DNA from: Chryseobacterium gotjawalense
GTDB lineage: Bacteria > Bacteroidota > Bacteroidia > Flavobacteriales > Weeksellaceae
DNA: 64,000 bases
NCBI RefSeq assembly: GCF_030012525.1
Contig: NZ_CP124855.1
Location: 2,418,001-2,482,000 of the forward strand
Reading direction: 5' to 3'
Made by a program: the position numbers and the translations under genes. This document shows positions 18,348 through 26,316 of the stretch, piece by piece; within the stretch, counting starts at the first letter, position 1; the number at the start of each line of letters is the position of its first letter. Below the pieces are notes generated by a model. It was not told where the DNA came from and did not search any database. It saw only the letters and a list, made by a program, of their open reading frames with translations.

Positions 18348-18375
18348 ATAACGCTCTGATTGCTCAGAGCGTTAT
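18348..18375 (+). terminator. Terminator hairpin of the interrupted M1 gene
   Basis: ATAACGCTCTGA, loop TTGC, TCAGAGCGTTAT forms a perfect 12-bp stem. The TGA that would end the original M1 frame (18357-18359) lies inside the left arm. A seven-A run lies on the left side, so the hairpin could also stop transcription arriving on the minus strand. Confidence 0.75.
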
Positions 18376-18384
18376 ACCTAAATT

Positions 18385-18402
18385 TGTAGACCCACAGGGA
18401 GT
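18385..18402. other. Possible attL: fragment resembling a tRNA 3' end
   Basis: The minus strand reads ACTCCCTGTGGGTCTACA. This could be the end of a T-loop (ACT), the T-stem strand CCCTG and an acceptor strand TGGGTCT of a tRNA lying on the minus strand, without the rest of the tRNA. It sits just beyond the last chromosomal gene and before the integrase. That fits an element inserted into a tRNA 3' end, with the whole tRNA expected at the other end. The tRNA identity is not recognised and the assignment is tentative. Confidence 0.35.
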
Positions 18403-18752
18403 GTTTTTTTAAAACAATAAAGCAATGTAAGTCATCATTTCACTGATAGTAAGCAAGTTAAATAATTTTATAAAAGCATAAGGCATCGTATAAACCACTA
18501 AACAATTCCCTATTTAGTCCCTGATTTTAGAAGTAGGGACTAATATCAGAGCTTACATTTATTGAGTAAAAATTCTAAAAAGGTTTTAATAATATGTAGT
18601 CTCTGTCAAGAAATTTTTAAAAAAAATTGTACAAGTCTACTAATGTTAGATGGATTTTAAAAATGATATACTAAACCCGAAGCTTTTAAAGTACAGTTTG
18701 AAGCTTTGAGAATTTCACTCAAGCAAATTCAATCTAATGCGTGATCATTATT
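18403..18752. other. Non-coding left margin of the element
   Basis: This stretch of 350 bp has no credible ORF. The only structure seen is a 9-bp perfect stem, TTAGTCCCT (18514-18522) with AGGGACTAA (18535-18543), around a 12-nt loop. It may be a recombinase arm site or a small hairpin. Composition is more AT-rich than the chromosomal genes to the left. Confidence 0.4.
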
Positions 18753-19082
18753 TTACGACCGCGGCATATGAAACCTAACGCGCCAAATCGCAGTGCTTAC
18801 AATTGGCTTTCCAGCTGTTGCGTCTCCCTCGCAAGACCGATAATTCATTGTTACTTCATTTAACTTAAGGACGTAAATTCCAGCCGCACATTCATCTTTA
18901 AAAAAGACCTTGTAGATCAGCAAAAAAAGCTCGCATTCGAAATCCGCTCCCCACGCCAATATGTTCCGGCAGGTACAGATAATATTCGTCCCATCGTGAT
19001 AGTGCTCAACGCCAAACGATTTTGCGAGGTTTGTGATTACATCTTTGAGCGGAATGAAGTTTACCTGGAAGACAGCCATCAT
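18753..19082 (-). CDS. Hypothetical protein, possibly a degenerate regulator fragment
   Basis: A 109-residue ORF. The first 25 residues (FQVNFIPLKDVITNLAKSFG) resemble the start of Bacteroidota AraC-type regulators that have an N-terminal cupin domain. The rest is Cys-rich and not recognised, and no AraC helix-turn-helix is present. It may be a remnant or a chance ORF at the element's left margin. The 213 bp between it and the integrase show no gene. Confidence 0.35.
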   Translation of the reverse strand: MMAVFQVNFIPLKDVITNLAKSFGVEHYHDGTNIICTCRNILAWGADFECELFLLIYKVFFKDECAAGIYVLKLNEVTMNYRSCEGDATAGKPIVSTAIWRVRFHMPRS

Positions 19083-19295
19083 CTTTGTGCTTGAGTAAGG
19101 CTACTGATTTCCTATGATACTGAAGTTCTAAAGAGTAGAGATTGTATTGGATTCGATTATCCAATATGCTATCGCATTTGTGCACATTACAAATATCAGC
19201 TAGTTCAATGGCTATTGCAAACTATAAGGGAGAGAGGTTCTATGAGACAATCCGACAAAGATTTTCTATCGTTGTGGGATCCGAAGACAGTCGTT

Positions 19296-20564
19296 TTACA
19301 ACATATTAAACTTTGCCATCGCGTTTATTTTAGTTTGATCTGCAATATCAATATAGGGCTTCATTGCAGCATAATCACTGTGACCTGTCCACTTCATCAC
19401 GACCTGCGGTGGAATTCCTAAAGCCAAAGCGTTGCAGATAAAAGTTCGTCTCCCGGCGTGAGAACTCATTAGTGCGTATTTTGGGGAAACTTCATCGAAT
19501 TTCTGATTACCTTTATAGTAGGTTTCGCGAATAGGTTCATCAATTTCCGCCATTTCCATTAGTTCCCGTAAATATTCATTCATTTTTTGATTGCTAATCA
19601 CCGGCAAAGCTTTAGATTTTTCATACACTTCATCTTTATATTTTTCAAGTATGGCTCTGCTGTGATCATTGAGTTCAATAATTAAACTATCAGAAGTTTT
19701 TACCGTTATTATTTCGATGAAATTATCTTTAATGTCGCTTCGTTTTAAATTTTCTACGTCCGAATATCTCAAACCGGTAAAACATTGGAACATAAAAACA
19801 TCTCTCACCCTTTCTAAATATTTTTTCTCTTTTGGAATGTCAAAATTCTTCAATTGACTTAGCTCGGGTTGAGTAAGAAAAATTATCTTTTTCTGAATAG
19901 TTTTGAGTTTCGGTTTAAAAAGTTCAAATGCTTTGTTTTCATTAAAACCTTTTTTAGTCGCCCATCTTAAAAACCACCGGAGGAAAGAAAAATTCTTTAA
20001 GGCAGTGGAGTTCTGGAGTTTTAGATCATCTTGTAAAAAATATTGGTATTTTATTAATTTGTTTTCATCCAGGGATTTAAAACTTAGATTTTCATCAAAT
20101 GTTTTCAAATGCTTTTTGAAAGTTTTCATTTTTGCCTGGGTCTTAACAGACCATAGATTCAGCAAAGACTCTTCTTTCGTAAAAACATCAAATATTTCAA
20201 ACAAAGTTTTATCTCGTTCAATCAGAACTACGGGTTTCTTGCCTATTTCAAGATTAAACAAGTTTTTAAAGTTTTCTTTTTCAGGTATAGAATTTCCGAT
20301 TTCGAATTTGCGAAAAACTTTCTCGCAAACCGATTCAAATTCTTTAATTTTTTTATTAATAATTGAAGCACTAACTTTCTTGTCACCGTGAGTTGTATTG
20401 GTTTTACAGCGTTGAGTTTCGAGACTCCATTTGTCAATTTCTACCCGATAACCTAAATTAAAAGCCACGATATTATCATCCCATTTAATTCTATAACGAA
20501 TTTTTGCAGTAGGTTTATCCTTTTCTTTATCAAGTAAGAACTGAGCATGATATTTAATTTCCAT
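19296..20564 (-). CDS. int: Tyrosine recombinase / integrase of the element
   Basis: A 422-residue site-specific recombinase of the type used by Bacteroidota conjugative transposons. It has an Arm-type N-terminal domain (YHAQFLLDKEKDKPTAKIRYRI), a SAM-like core-binding domain (about 110-220) and a catalytic domain. The catalytic residues are R in CFTGLRYSDVENL, the H-x-x-R box in SHAGRRTFICNALAL, the H in KWTGHSDY, and the nucleophile Y in MKPYID. It should carry out integration and excision of the element. It is transcribed toward the presumed left end. Confidence 0.92.
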   Translation of the reverse strand: MEIKYHAQFLLDKEKDKPTAKIRYRIKWDDNIVAFNLGYRVEIDKWSLETQRCKTNTTHGDKKVSASIINKKIKEFESVCEKVFRKFEIGNSIPEKENFKNLFNLEIGKKPVVLIERDKTLFEIFDVFTKEESLLNLWSVKTQAKMKTFKKHLKTFDENLSFKSLDENKLIKYQYFLQDDLKLQNSTALKNFSFLRWFLRWATKKGFNENKAFELFKPKLKTIQKKIIFLTQPELSQLKNFDIPKEKKYLERVRDVFMFQCFTGLRYSDVENLKRSDIKDNFIEIITVKTSDSLIIELNDHSRAILEKYKDEVYEKSKALPVISNQKMNEYLRELMEMAEIDEPIRETYYKGNQKFDEVSPKYALMSSHAGRRTFICNALALGIPPQVVMKWTGHSDYAAMKPYIDIADQTKINAMAKFNML

Positions 20565-20578
20565 TGTTATTGCCTTTA

Positions 20579-21253
20579 TTATTTCGCCTCGTTTATATTG
20601 AAGTTCTTTAAAGATATACCGCTCACTTTTCTTAGATCTGCGTAAGCGTAATTAAATGTTTTTATTAATTTATTGTCTGCATAAATGTTGATGGTTTTTG
20701 ACAGATCAGTTGAAATGGCTGGGTTGTCATCTTTTCGATGGGTGTAAATTTGGAAAGAGAATGAGAAAATTGGCGATGTGGTTTCATAGATCTCAGTCTC
20801 TGTTAACGGCGTACTCAATTGCCCTTTTTCATTTTTCTTTCCGTTGAATTCCTGCGAGATTTTGAGAGGTTCAGAAACAGATCTAAAACTTACATTTCCA
20901 TTTTCGTCTTTCCAATTATTAGTATGAGAAGAATTTGCTATTAAGTCTAAATTATCGGAATTAATTATTTGATCAAAATTTCCGTCATTGACCTTCACAA
21001 AGCGAAACCAAGAAATTTCTTTTAATTGATCCCAATCCCCCTCGTTAATGATTTCAATTTTTACGATTTTTTGGGATTTGGTCAGTTCTTTTTTTATTTC
21101 TTCAGCAGATTTTGATTTTTCACCATATCTCGAAAAAATTTTTGTTGCAGTTTCAGTATCTTTATTTTGCCAGTTGTTAAGACTTGTTTTTTTCTTTTGC
21201 GCAAAGAAAGTTCCCGATAGGACAAGTGAAGTTAGAAGTATAATTCTTTTCAT
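20579..21253 (-). CDS. Hypothetical exported protein
   Basis: A 224-residue product with a signal peptide (MKRIILLTSLVLSGTFFAQ). A Lys- and Ser-rich linker and a charged domain follow, with no motif I recognise (ISWFRFVKVNDGNFDQI..., INIYADNKLIKTFNYAYADL). It lies between the repressor and the integrase on the same strand, 2 nt after the repressor stop and 14 nt before the integrase start, so these three form one operon. A secreted or envelope role linked to lysogeny-like control is possible but not shown. Confidence 0.65.
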   Translation of the reverse strand: MKRIILLTSLVLSGTFFAQKKKTSLNNWQNKDTETATKIFSRYGEKSKSAEEIKKELTKSQKIVKIEIINEGDWDQLKEISWFRFVKVNDGNFDQIINSDNLDLIANSSHTNNWKDENGNVSFRSVSEPLKISQEFNGKKNEKGQLSTPLTETEIYETTSPIFSFSFQIYTHRKDDNPAISTDLSKTINIYADNKLIKTFNYAYADLRKVSGISLKNFNINEAK

Positions 21254-21254
21254 T

Positions 21255-21704
21255 TTATTTTTTTAAAAGTTCTAGAACTAAAGTGACCTGCTTCATGCAT
21301 TCTGTTAATTGATCCTGGCTTGCTCTTAATCTACCAGCTAACTCTGCCTGATGTGCTTGACAACCTTTTTGCAATTCAATCATACCGGAAAACTCACTAT
21401 GAGAAATATTTATATTACCACTAATATTTCCGTTGATATTACTGTTTACACTGTTTGTTGAACCATTACTGTTTATAGTTTGACGGTTAGTTCTAATCAT
21501 CTCTCCATTTCCGGAAACAAACCATTCTGGATTTAAATCGGTATAAGTAAGCAGGATTTTCTCGATAGTTTCAGAATTTAAGCCGGAACCCTTTTTTATG
21601 GCTCTGCCAATTAATCCTACAGACAGTCCCGCATCTACCGTCATTTTATTTGCATTTAAGTTTCTGTGTACCATATACTTCTGTAATCTTTCAGTGATTG
21701 TCAT
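21255..21704 (-). CDS. CI-like helix-turn-helix repressor
   Basis: A 149-residue product. The N-terminal 65 residues form a lambda-repressor-like HTH (RLQKYMVHRNLNANKMTVDAG ... SVGLIGRAIKKGSGLNSETIEKIL) followed by LNPEWFVSGNGEM, a hallmark of flavobacterial phage-type repressors. The middle is a low-complexity Asn/Ser/Gly stretch and the end an Ala/Gln-rich helix probably used for oligomerisation. It faces a small Cro-like gene across a shared promoter region, so it most likely controls the element's excision and replication genes. Confidence 0.82.
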   Translation of the reverse strand: MTITERLQKYMVHRNLNANKMTVDAGLSVGLIGRAIKKGSGLNSETIEKILLTYTDLNPEWFVSGNGEMIRTNRQTINSNGSTNSVNSNINGNISGNINISHSEFSGMIELQKGCQAHQAELAGRLRASQDQLTECMKQVTLVLELLKK

Positions 21705-21733
21705 ATCAGTAATATTGAACGTTATCGTTATTT

Positions 21734-21765
21734 TTTGGTTTTATATAGAATAATATCTATATTTG
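21734..21765 (+). promoter_or_regulatory. Plus-strand promoter of the early genes, facing the repressor promoter
   Basis: TTTG (21734-21737), a 20-nt spacer and TATATTTG (21758-21765) match the Bacteroidota -33/-7 promoter. A minus-strand TATATTTG lies at 21782-21789 (CAAATATA on the plus strand) and would serve the repressor. The two start sites would be within a few nt of each other around 21770-21777, so the promoters interfere, as in a phage-type switch. Confidence 0.55.
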
Positions 21766-21819
21766 CTTTGAACTTGCAATACAAATATAGTAAATAATTT
21801 ATATTAAAATATAATTGGA

Positions 21820-22037
21820 ATGCAAAAAGTAAGTGAAGAAATTATTGAAAAAATTTAAGTGAAAATGCTTTTAGTACTGAATTGGCTAAAAGACTTGATA
21901 TTCAGCAACAGTCCGTATTGGGATTGGCAAAACGAAACAGCAATAAGCTAACATTATTTATCGCTGTTCAATTTTACAAAGAAAAAGGATTTACAGAAAA
22001 TGAAATTTTTTACGATAGACAACTAAACCCGATTTAA
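21820..22037 (+). pseudogene. Small Cro-like DNA-binding gene with a one-base frameshift
   Basis: The ATG at 21820 reads MQKVSEEIIEKI and stops at TAA after an A6 run. One base over, an open frame continues (SENAFSTELAKRLDIQQQSV..., LGLAKRNSNKLTLFIAVQFY, ending NPI) to TAA at 22035-22037. With one more A in the run (A7) a 72-residue helix-turn-helix-like protein results. It lies opposite the repressor and 2 nt before the first DUF3853 gene, where a Cro-like regulator is expected. Either it is a true frameshift, a slippage site, or a homopolymer sequencing error. Confidence 0.65.
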
Positions 22038-22039
22038 CA

Positions 22040-22324
22040 ATGGAGGACTTCAATAAACCAATATGGCAACTGACAATAGGGGAATTGGTAGATATATTAG
22101 ATTCCAGATCGACCAAGGTGGAACGTGCTGCCAGTGAACTTACTGTTATTAAAACAAAATATGTTTACGGCTTATCTGGATTGGCAGATCTACTGGGTTG
22201 TTCAAAAAATCATGCTGGAAAACTAAAAAGTACTGGGATTTTTGATGAGGCGATCATCCAGAACGGTAGAAAAATAATTATCGATTCGGAAAAAGCTTTG
22301 GAGCTTTTCAAAAACAGAACGTGA
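22040..22324 (+). CDS. DUF3853 family protein, excisionase-like
   Basis: A 94-residue protein of the DUF3853 family common on Bacteroidota mobile elements. The start is typical (KPIWQLTIGELVDIL), and a winged-helix-like DNA-binding part follows (YGLSGLADLLGCSKNHAGKLKSTG, IIQNGRKIIIDSEKALELF). It is likely to act as a DNA-bending or regulatory factor. It overlaps the next gene by 4 nt (GTGATGAG), a paralogue with about half of its positions alike. Confidence 0.82.
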   Translation: MEDFNKPIWQLTIGELVDILDSRSTKVERAASELTVIKTKYVYGLSGLADLLGCSKNHAGKLKSTGIFDEAIIQNGRKIIIDSEKALELFKNRT

Positions 22325-22578
22325 TGAGAAATATCGATCCCAAAACTCCAATTTGGCAGCTGACTGTTGAAGAATTCTTAGAGGTTTCAAAACTGATTAA
22401 TGCTGAAAAGAATTATGAATTTGGACTAAAAGGATTAGCGAAAATTCTTGGATGCTCAATTTCGAAAGCTTCTGAAGTGAAAAGATCGGGTCTTTTGGAC
22501 GATGCCATCGTTCAGAATGGGAAAATTATCGTCATAGATAAAGATAAAGCACTTCAACTTTTTGCAAAAGATGATTAG
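22321..22578 (+). CDS. DUF3853 family protein, second copy
   Basis: An 85-residue paralogue of the preceding protein (TPIWQLTVEEFLEVSKLI, FGLKGLAKILGCSISKASEVKRSG, IVQNGKIIVIDKDKALQLF). Same domain and same probable DNA-binding role. The tandem pair probably arose by duplication and may bind as a heterodimer or recognise different sites. Its stop overlaps the ATG of the next gene by 8 nt. Confidence 0.8.
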   Translation: MMRNIDPKTPIWQLTVEEFLEVSKLINAEKNYEFGLKGLAKILGCSISKASEVKRSGLLDDAIVQNGKIIVIDKDKALQLFAKDD

Positions 22579-23299
22579 TAATTATCATAATTTAATTCAG
22601 CGGTTTTGGGAATACAATAATGGTCAACCATTGGGCTCTACAGCTTTATTAATTTATTTCTATTTGTTAAAACTAGGACATGATCAAAATAGTTACAGTG
22701 TCAGCATTTCTGATATTAAAGTTGCAAAAGAATTAGGATTGACAAGAAAGACTGTAAAAGTTACCAAGGAGAAACTTCAAAACTCTGGAGTTATAAAATA
22801 CGTTACAAAGAACGGACTTGCGTGCACGTACACAATCATTCCTGATTATTTATTTCAAACGTTGGAATCAGAAACGAAGCCACCAGACACTTCGATACCA
22901 AAAGTCCACCAACCACGTATAAGGCAAAAAGACATAAAGATTTCGGACGCTGTAGGTCCTAAAATACAAAGTCCAGAATGCAGTATTGAAAAATGGCCGC
23001 CAGAAACCCGATTGCATAAAAGGAAATCCGCACCAATTCCAACGCTCGAGCAAGTTTACTCCTATGTGAAGTCATTACAGATGTACGATAGCTCTTTAGA
23101 TGAGCCGGTGAAGATGAAGTACCTCGATTGGATTAACAATGGCTGGAAAAACAATTTTGACCGTCCGATTTCTGATTGGAAATCCACAATAAAAAACGCA
23201 TTGCCGTATCTGCAAAGCAGTTCCAAAAGTAATACTGTCTTAATTCCTACAATACCAACCATAAGGAGGATTAAAGCTACCAGTAATAGTGAGGAGTGA
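22571..23299 (+). CDS. DnaD/helix-turn-helix-like replication accessory protein
   Basis: A product of about 242 residues from ATG 22571; a TTG at 22562 is in frame but less likely. The N-terminal 90 residues are a winged-helix resembling DnaD-type or replication-initiator folds (GSTALLIYFYLLKLGHDQNS, DIKVAKELGLTRKTVKVTKEKLQNSG). A poorly conserved linker with many Pro and Lys residues follows, then a C-terminal segment of DnaD-like character (KYLDWINNGWKNNFDRPISDWKSTI... is typical of such tails). It lies just before Rep, so a primosome or initiation role is inferred. Confidence 0.65.
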   Translation: MISNYHNLIQRFWEYNNGQPLGSTALLIYFYLLKLGHDQNSYSVSISDIKVAKELGLTRKTVKVTKEKLQNSGVIKYVTKNGLACTYTIIPDYLFQTLESETKPPDTSIPKVHQPRIRQKDIKISDAVGPKIQSPECSIEKWPPETRLHKRKSAPIPTLEQVYSYVKSLQMYDSSLDEPVKMKYLDWINNGWKNNFDRPISDWKSTIKNALPYLQSSSKSNTVLIPTIPTIRRIKATSNSEE

Positions 23300-23317
23300 T
23301 CTTTTAATATATAGATA

Positions 23318-23533
23318 TTGAGGATTAAATTACAGAATTTAAAAATTGGTCAAAAAGTAACAATCACCGACGTATCAGTAGAACATGAAAGAATTAAAAA
23401 AGTGAAAATTTCCAGTGATTGCAGAGTAGAAAGAAGAATTTTTAACGAGTCAACAGAAAATGGCTACAGCTATTATGGTTTGAACGATGGTTGTAAAACG
23501 CTGGGAAGCCAGGGTTGTCTTATTGTAGCGTAA
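23318..23533 (+). CDS. Small hypothetical protein
   Basis: A 71-residue ORF from a TTG start; no in-frame ATG exists. It reads like an OB/S1-type small beta protein (LQNLKIGQKVTITDVSVEHERIKKV) with three Cys near the end. No family is recognised. It lies between the DnaD-like and Rep genes on the same strand, so it is plausibly real but unproven. Confidence 0.4.
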   Translation: MRIKLQNLKIGQKVTITDVSVEHERIKKVKISSDCRVERRIFNESTENGYSYYGLNDGCKTLGSQGCLIVA

Positions 23534-23582
23534 TGCACATAGGTATAAGTGTCAATTTAATCGAGAATTTTGAAATCAATGT

Positions 23583-24680
23583 ATGGCTCATACAAATAAG
23601 GATCTGCGAATAATCCGAAAAGAATTTGAGAGTAGAAGTGAAAAATTTCCTGATAAAATAAGATTAGGGAATAATTTCGTGGACGATTTTATTTTCGAAA
23701 ATAGCGAAGCAGCAGACATTCCTATCAATGCGCTTCGGGTTATTTTCAACATTGTTTCCATAATAGGAAACAGTCAGTTTCGACCAGTTGACCGACCGCA
23801 TCAACTATCATTATTCGATGAAGAGTTTGAAACAGACGACAACACATTCGCTTCCATAAAAATTAGAAACAATAAGATTTCGCCAAGTGGATCTACCAAA
23901 CAAGTAGTTGCGGCTTATGAATTTCTTACGAAATTTAAAATGGGTTGGTACAAATCTGAAAACTCAAAGGGCAAGGAAATTAAAACTTATGGCGGTCTTA
24001 TTTCCATTCCGAGCTACGATGTTAGAGGATATACCACATTTTTAATAAGCAGTTACTGGTTAAAGAAACTCATGGTCATTCCTGAATATAATTACGTTTT
24101 ATACAATTTGGTATATAATATTCGAAACAACAAACACGTAATCTTTGCAATATGGCTGTCAAAAATTCCTCCAATGGGAACATCTGTAAAGCTTTCAACA
24201 CTCAATAAAAAATTCGGACTTAATTATAAAACAGCCAATGATTTTTGTTTCAAATTCTTAAAGCCCGCAAGAATAAATTTAAATAAACACAACAATTTGT
24301 CTTTCAATTTTAAATGCGACAAAGATTTAATTACAATTTATCCATACGACAGCAGCAAACAGGTTATTAATGAAGCTACAAAAGTTTCAAAAGAGCAGTT
24401 AAAAGTTAGTAGAAGGTTGAATTATTTTAAAGAGAGATATGGTTTAGAGGAAGGTGAAATGGTTCAGTTTTTTTACCACTACAGAAATATTGCACAAACC
24501 AGAGATTTAATTGAAAATGCATTTCTTGAATTTGTACAGTCGAACAGAATGCTAAAAAAAAAATCAACCGATTATCAAGGTTTTCCATTTTTAAATGAAA
24601 TTCAGAACATCATAAAAAAGAATTACGCAAAGACAAAAATGGGCGAATTGTTTCCAAATGGTTATCCTGTCATAATTTGA
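23583..24680 (+). CDS. Replication initiation protein (Rep_3/RepB-like)
   Basis: A 365-residue protein with the two winged-helix layout of iteron-binding plasmid initiators. The first half contains IPINALRVIFNIVSIIGNSQ and the FLTKFKMGWYKSE segment. The second has VLYNLVYNIRNNKHVIFAIWL followed by LSTLNKKFGLNYKTANDFCFKFLKPARINL, typical of the second wing. It is immediately followed by eight iterons and a DnaA box, which strongly supports a Rep role. Such proteins open an oriV and recruit host replication factors, so the element should be able to replicate after excision. Confidence 0.72.
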   Translation: MAHTNKDLRIIRKEFESRSEKFPDKIRLGNNFVDDFIFENSEAADIPINALRVIFNIVSIIGNSQFRPVDRPHQLSLFDEEFETDDNTFASIKIRNNKISPSGSTKQVVAAYEFLTKFKMGWYKSENSKGKEIKTYGGLISIPSYDVRGYTTFLISSYWLKKLMVIPEYNYVLYNLVYNIRNNKHVIFAIWLSKIPPMGTSVKLSTLNKKFGLNYKTANDFCFKFLKPARINLNKHNNLSFNFKCDKDLITIYPYDSSKQVINEATKVSKEQLKVSRRLNYFKERYGLEEGEMVQFFYHYRNIAQTRDLIENAFLEFVQSNRMLKKKSTDYQGFPFLNEIQNIIKKNYAKTKMGELFPNGYPVII

Positions 24681-24681
24681 A

Positions 24682-24956
24682 TTCGGATTTGCACTCATGT
24701 AATTTCGGATTTGGACTCCTTCATGTTTCGGAATTGGACTCCCTGAAGTTAAAAACATGTTACTATTGGTTTTTCTGAGTTACGCTTTTCGGATTTGGAC
24801 TCATTCTTTGCAATATAAGAATGAAATTGTGGATAAGTATGTAGGCCGTTATATATAGTTTCGGAATTGTACTCATTCAGGTGTGGGCTTCTTCTCGGAA
24901 TTGCGCTCATCTCTTTTTCGGGATTGGACTCATGTAACTTTCGGAATTGGACTCAT
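24682..24956 (+). repeat. Iteron array, candidate origin of replication (oriV)
   Basis: Eight direct copies of a 17-bp repeat, consensus TTCGGAATTGGACTCAT, start at 24682, 24704, 24727, 24788, 24860, 24894, 24917 and 24940. Spacings of 22, 23, 61, 72, 34, 23 and 23 nt include several of about two helical turns. A partial copy (TTCGGAC) follows at 24957. The array starts right after the rep stop and is followed by AT-rich DNA up to 25088, ahead of a primase-like gene. This is the classic layout of an iteron-controlled theta replicon. Confidence 0.88.
24829..24837 (-). other. DnaA box inside the iteron array
   Basis: The minus strand reads TTATCCACA, a perfect DnaA box, between iterons four and five. 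The long 72-nt gap in the array is where it sits. This supports host DnaA helping Rep to open the origin. Confidence 0.75.
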
Positions 24957-25088
24957 TTCGGACCTAACGTAAAACCTTTGCTATAAGGTTATATATGGCT
25001 TCAGTAAAAAAGATTTAAAAGTAAAGAAAAGCTTTTTTTTATCTAAAAAGGTATCCATCATAAAAATTTGCTTTAAAAAAGAAAAAAA

Positions 25089-25931
25089 ATGAATTGCGGA
25101 CAGATCAAAGAAAAAATAAGCATCAGGACTGTTTTAGAATCGTTTAACCTGTTTCCTGTGAAGCAAAATTCAGAGACCGCTTTCTATTTCGCGATTGATC
25201 GAGAAGAAAAATCGCCAAGTCTCTGTGTAGATTTTGCCCAAAACAAAGCTTTTGATTTTGGAACCGGAAAAAGTTACGATGTGATTTCAATTGTTCAGCA
25301 ACTAAGTAAATGTTCCGTTTCAAATGCGTTGCAATATTTAGAAAAGTTTGACACTTCAGTCCAATCAACAAACAAAAGTATTCTTGAGTCAAACAAAAAT
25401 TATGAAATTTTAGAAGTAAAAGAAATTGAACATTTGGCATTGGCTGAATATTTATTGTCAAGAAAAGTATTTAATCAAAAGCATTTGGTTAAAGAAATTC
25501 ACTATCAAATGAATGGAAAGAATTACTTTGGCGTCGGCTTTTACAACAATTCTGGAGGAGTTGAAATCCGAAATAAATATTCTAAAATCTGTCTGGGCAA
25601 AAAGGATATTACTTTAATAAAAAATGAATTGAACCTAAAAAATGAGATCTGCGTTTTCGAAGGTTTTTTTGATTTTCTTACCTATCTCAATTTACCAAAT
25701 GTTCAGATTTCCAATTCTGATTATTTGATATTAAATTCGACGGCGATGTTTTTTAAAGTTGAAAAACAACTGACGCAATATAATAAGATTGTACTTTTTC
25801 TGGATAATGATTTGAGTGGAAGAAATTTGACTGCAGAGATATTTTGCAAATATGAGAATGTGGAGGATTGCTCAATTTTATATGAGGATTTTAAGGATTT
25901 GAATGAATGGTTTAGTATTAATAGGCAGTAA
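25089..25931 (+). CDS. Toprim-domain primase-like protein
   Basis: A 280-residue protein of the kind found on Bacteroidota mobilisable elements. The N-terminal part resembles the CHC2 zinc-finger region of DnaG (FAIDREEKSPSLCVDFAQNKAF, DFGTGKSYDVISIVQQL) but lacks the zinc-binding Cys/His set. The C-terminal half is a Toprim fold with the catalytic Glu in CVFEGFFDFLTYL and the DxD motif in VLFLDNDLSGRNLT. It may prime replication from the neighbouring origin or the incoming transferred strand. The gene starts 132 nt after the last iteron. Confidence 0.75.
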   Translation: MNCGQIKEKISIRTVLESFNLFPVKQNSETAFYFAIDREEKSPSLCVDFAQNKAFDFGTGKSYDVISIVQQLSKCSVSNALQYLEKFDTSVQSTNKSILESNKNYEILEVKEIEHLALAEYLLSRKVFNQKHLVKEIHYQMNGKNYFGVGFYNNSGGVEIRNKYSKICLGKKDITLIKNELNLKNEICVFEGFFDFLTYLNLPNVQISNSDYLILNSTAMFFKVEKQLTQYNKIVLFLDNDLSGRNLTAEIFCKYENVEDCSILYEDFKDLNEWFSINRQ

Positions 25932-26031
25932 ACACTTACTTTTAACACGTCAGATCGTTTCGCTGGGAAAATTGCAACTATTTTGTATCTTTATTAAGTT
26001 AAATAAAATATAACTTTTAAGAACTTAAATT

Positions 26032-26262
26032 ATGGGCAAAAATCAACACGTAGTTAAAAATTCAGATCAGTGGGGAGTAAAAGGTGAAGGTAATAGTAAA
26101 TCAACAAAAAACTTTCCGACACAAAAAGATGCAATAGAATTTGCAAAAACAATTGCTAAAAATCAAAAATCAGAAGTAGTAATTCATGGGCGGGACGGTA
26201 AAATAAGAGATTCTGACAGTTATGGAAATGATCCTAACCCGCCAAAAGACACGAAGCATTAA
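26032..26262 (+). CDS. DUF2188 domain protein
   Basis: A 76-residue protein of the DUF2188 family: HVVKNSDQWGVKGEGNSKS, KNFPTQKDAIEFAKTIAKNQ, and VVIHGRDGKIRDSDSYG. These short single-domain proteins are widespread and of unknown function. It lies alone between the replication module and the defence genes and is convergent with the PIN-like gene. Confidence 0.8.
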   Translation: MGKNQHVVKNSDQWGVKGEGNSKSTKNFPTQKDAIEFAKTIAKNQKSEVVIHGRDGKIRDSDSYGNDPNPPKDTKH

Positions 26263-26316
26263 TGGCGTATATCTTTAGTTGAATGACTGGTTTTGTTTGC
26301 ATTTCCTGTTGACTCT

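Noticed and set aside
19903-20391. 162-residue plus-strand ORF within the integrase gene
   Set aside because: It is antisense to the integrase and matches no known pattern.
24682-24956. CRISPR array
   Set aside because: Spacing is irregular (22-72 nt), repeats are 17 bp, there are no cas genes, and the position after rep fits iterons.
25089-25931. DnaG primase gene
   Set aside because: It lacks the zinc-binding Cys/His residues and is much shorter than chromosomal DnaG; it is called a Toprim primase-like mobile-element protein instead.
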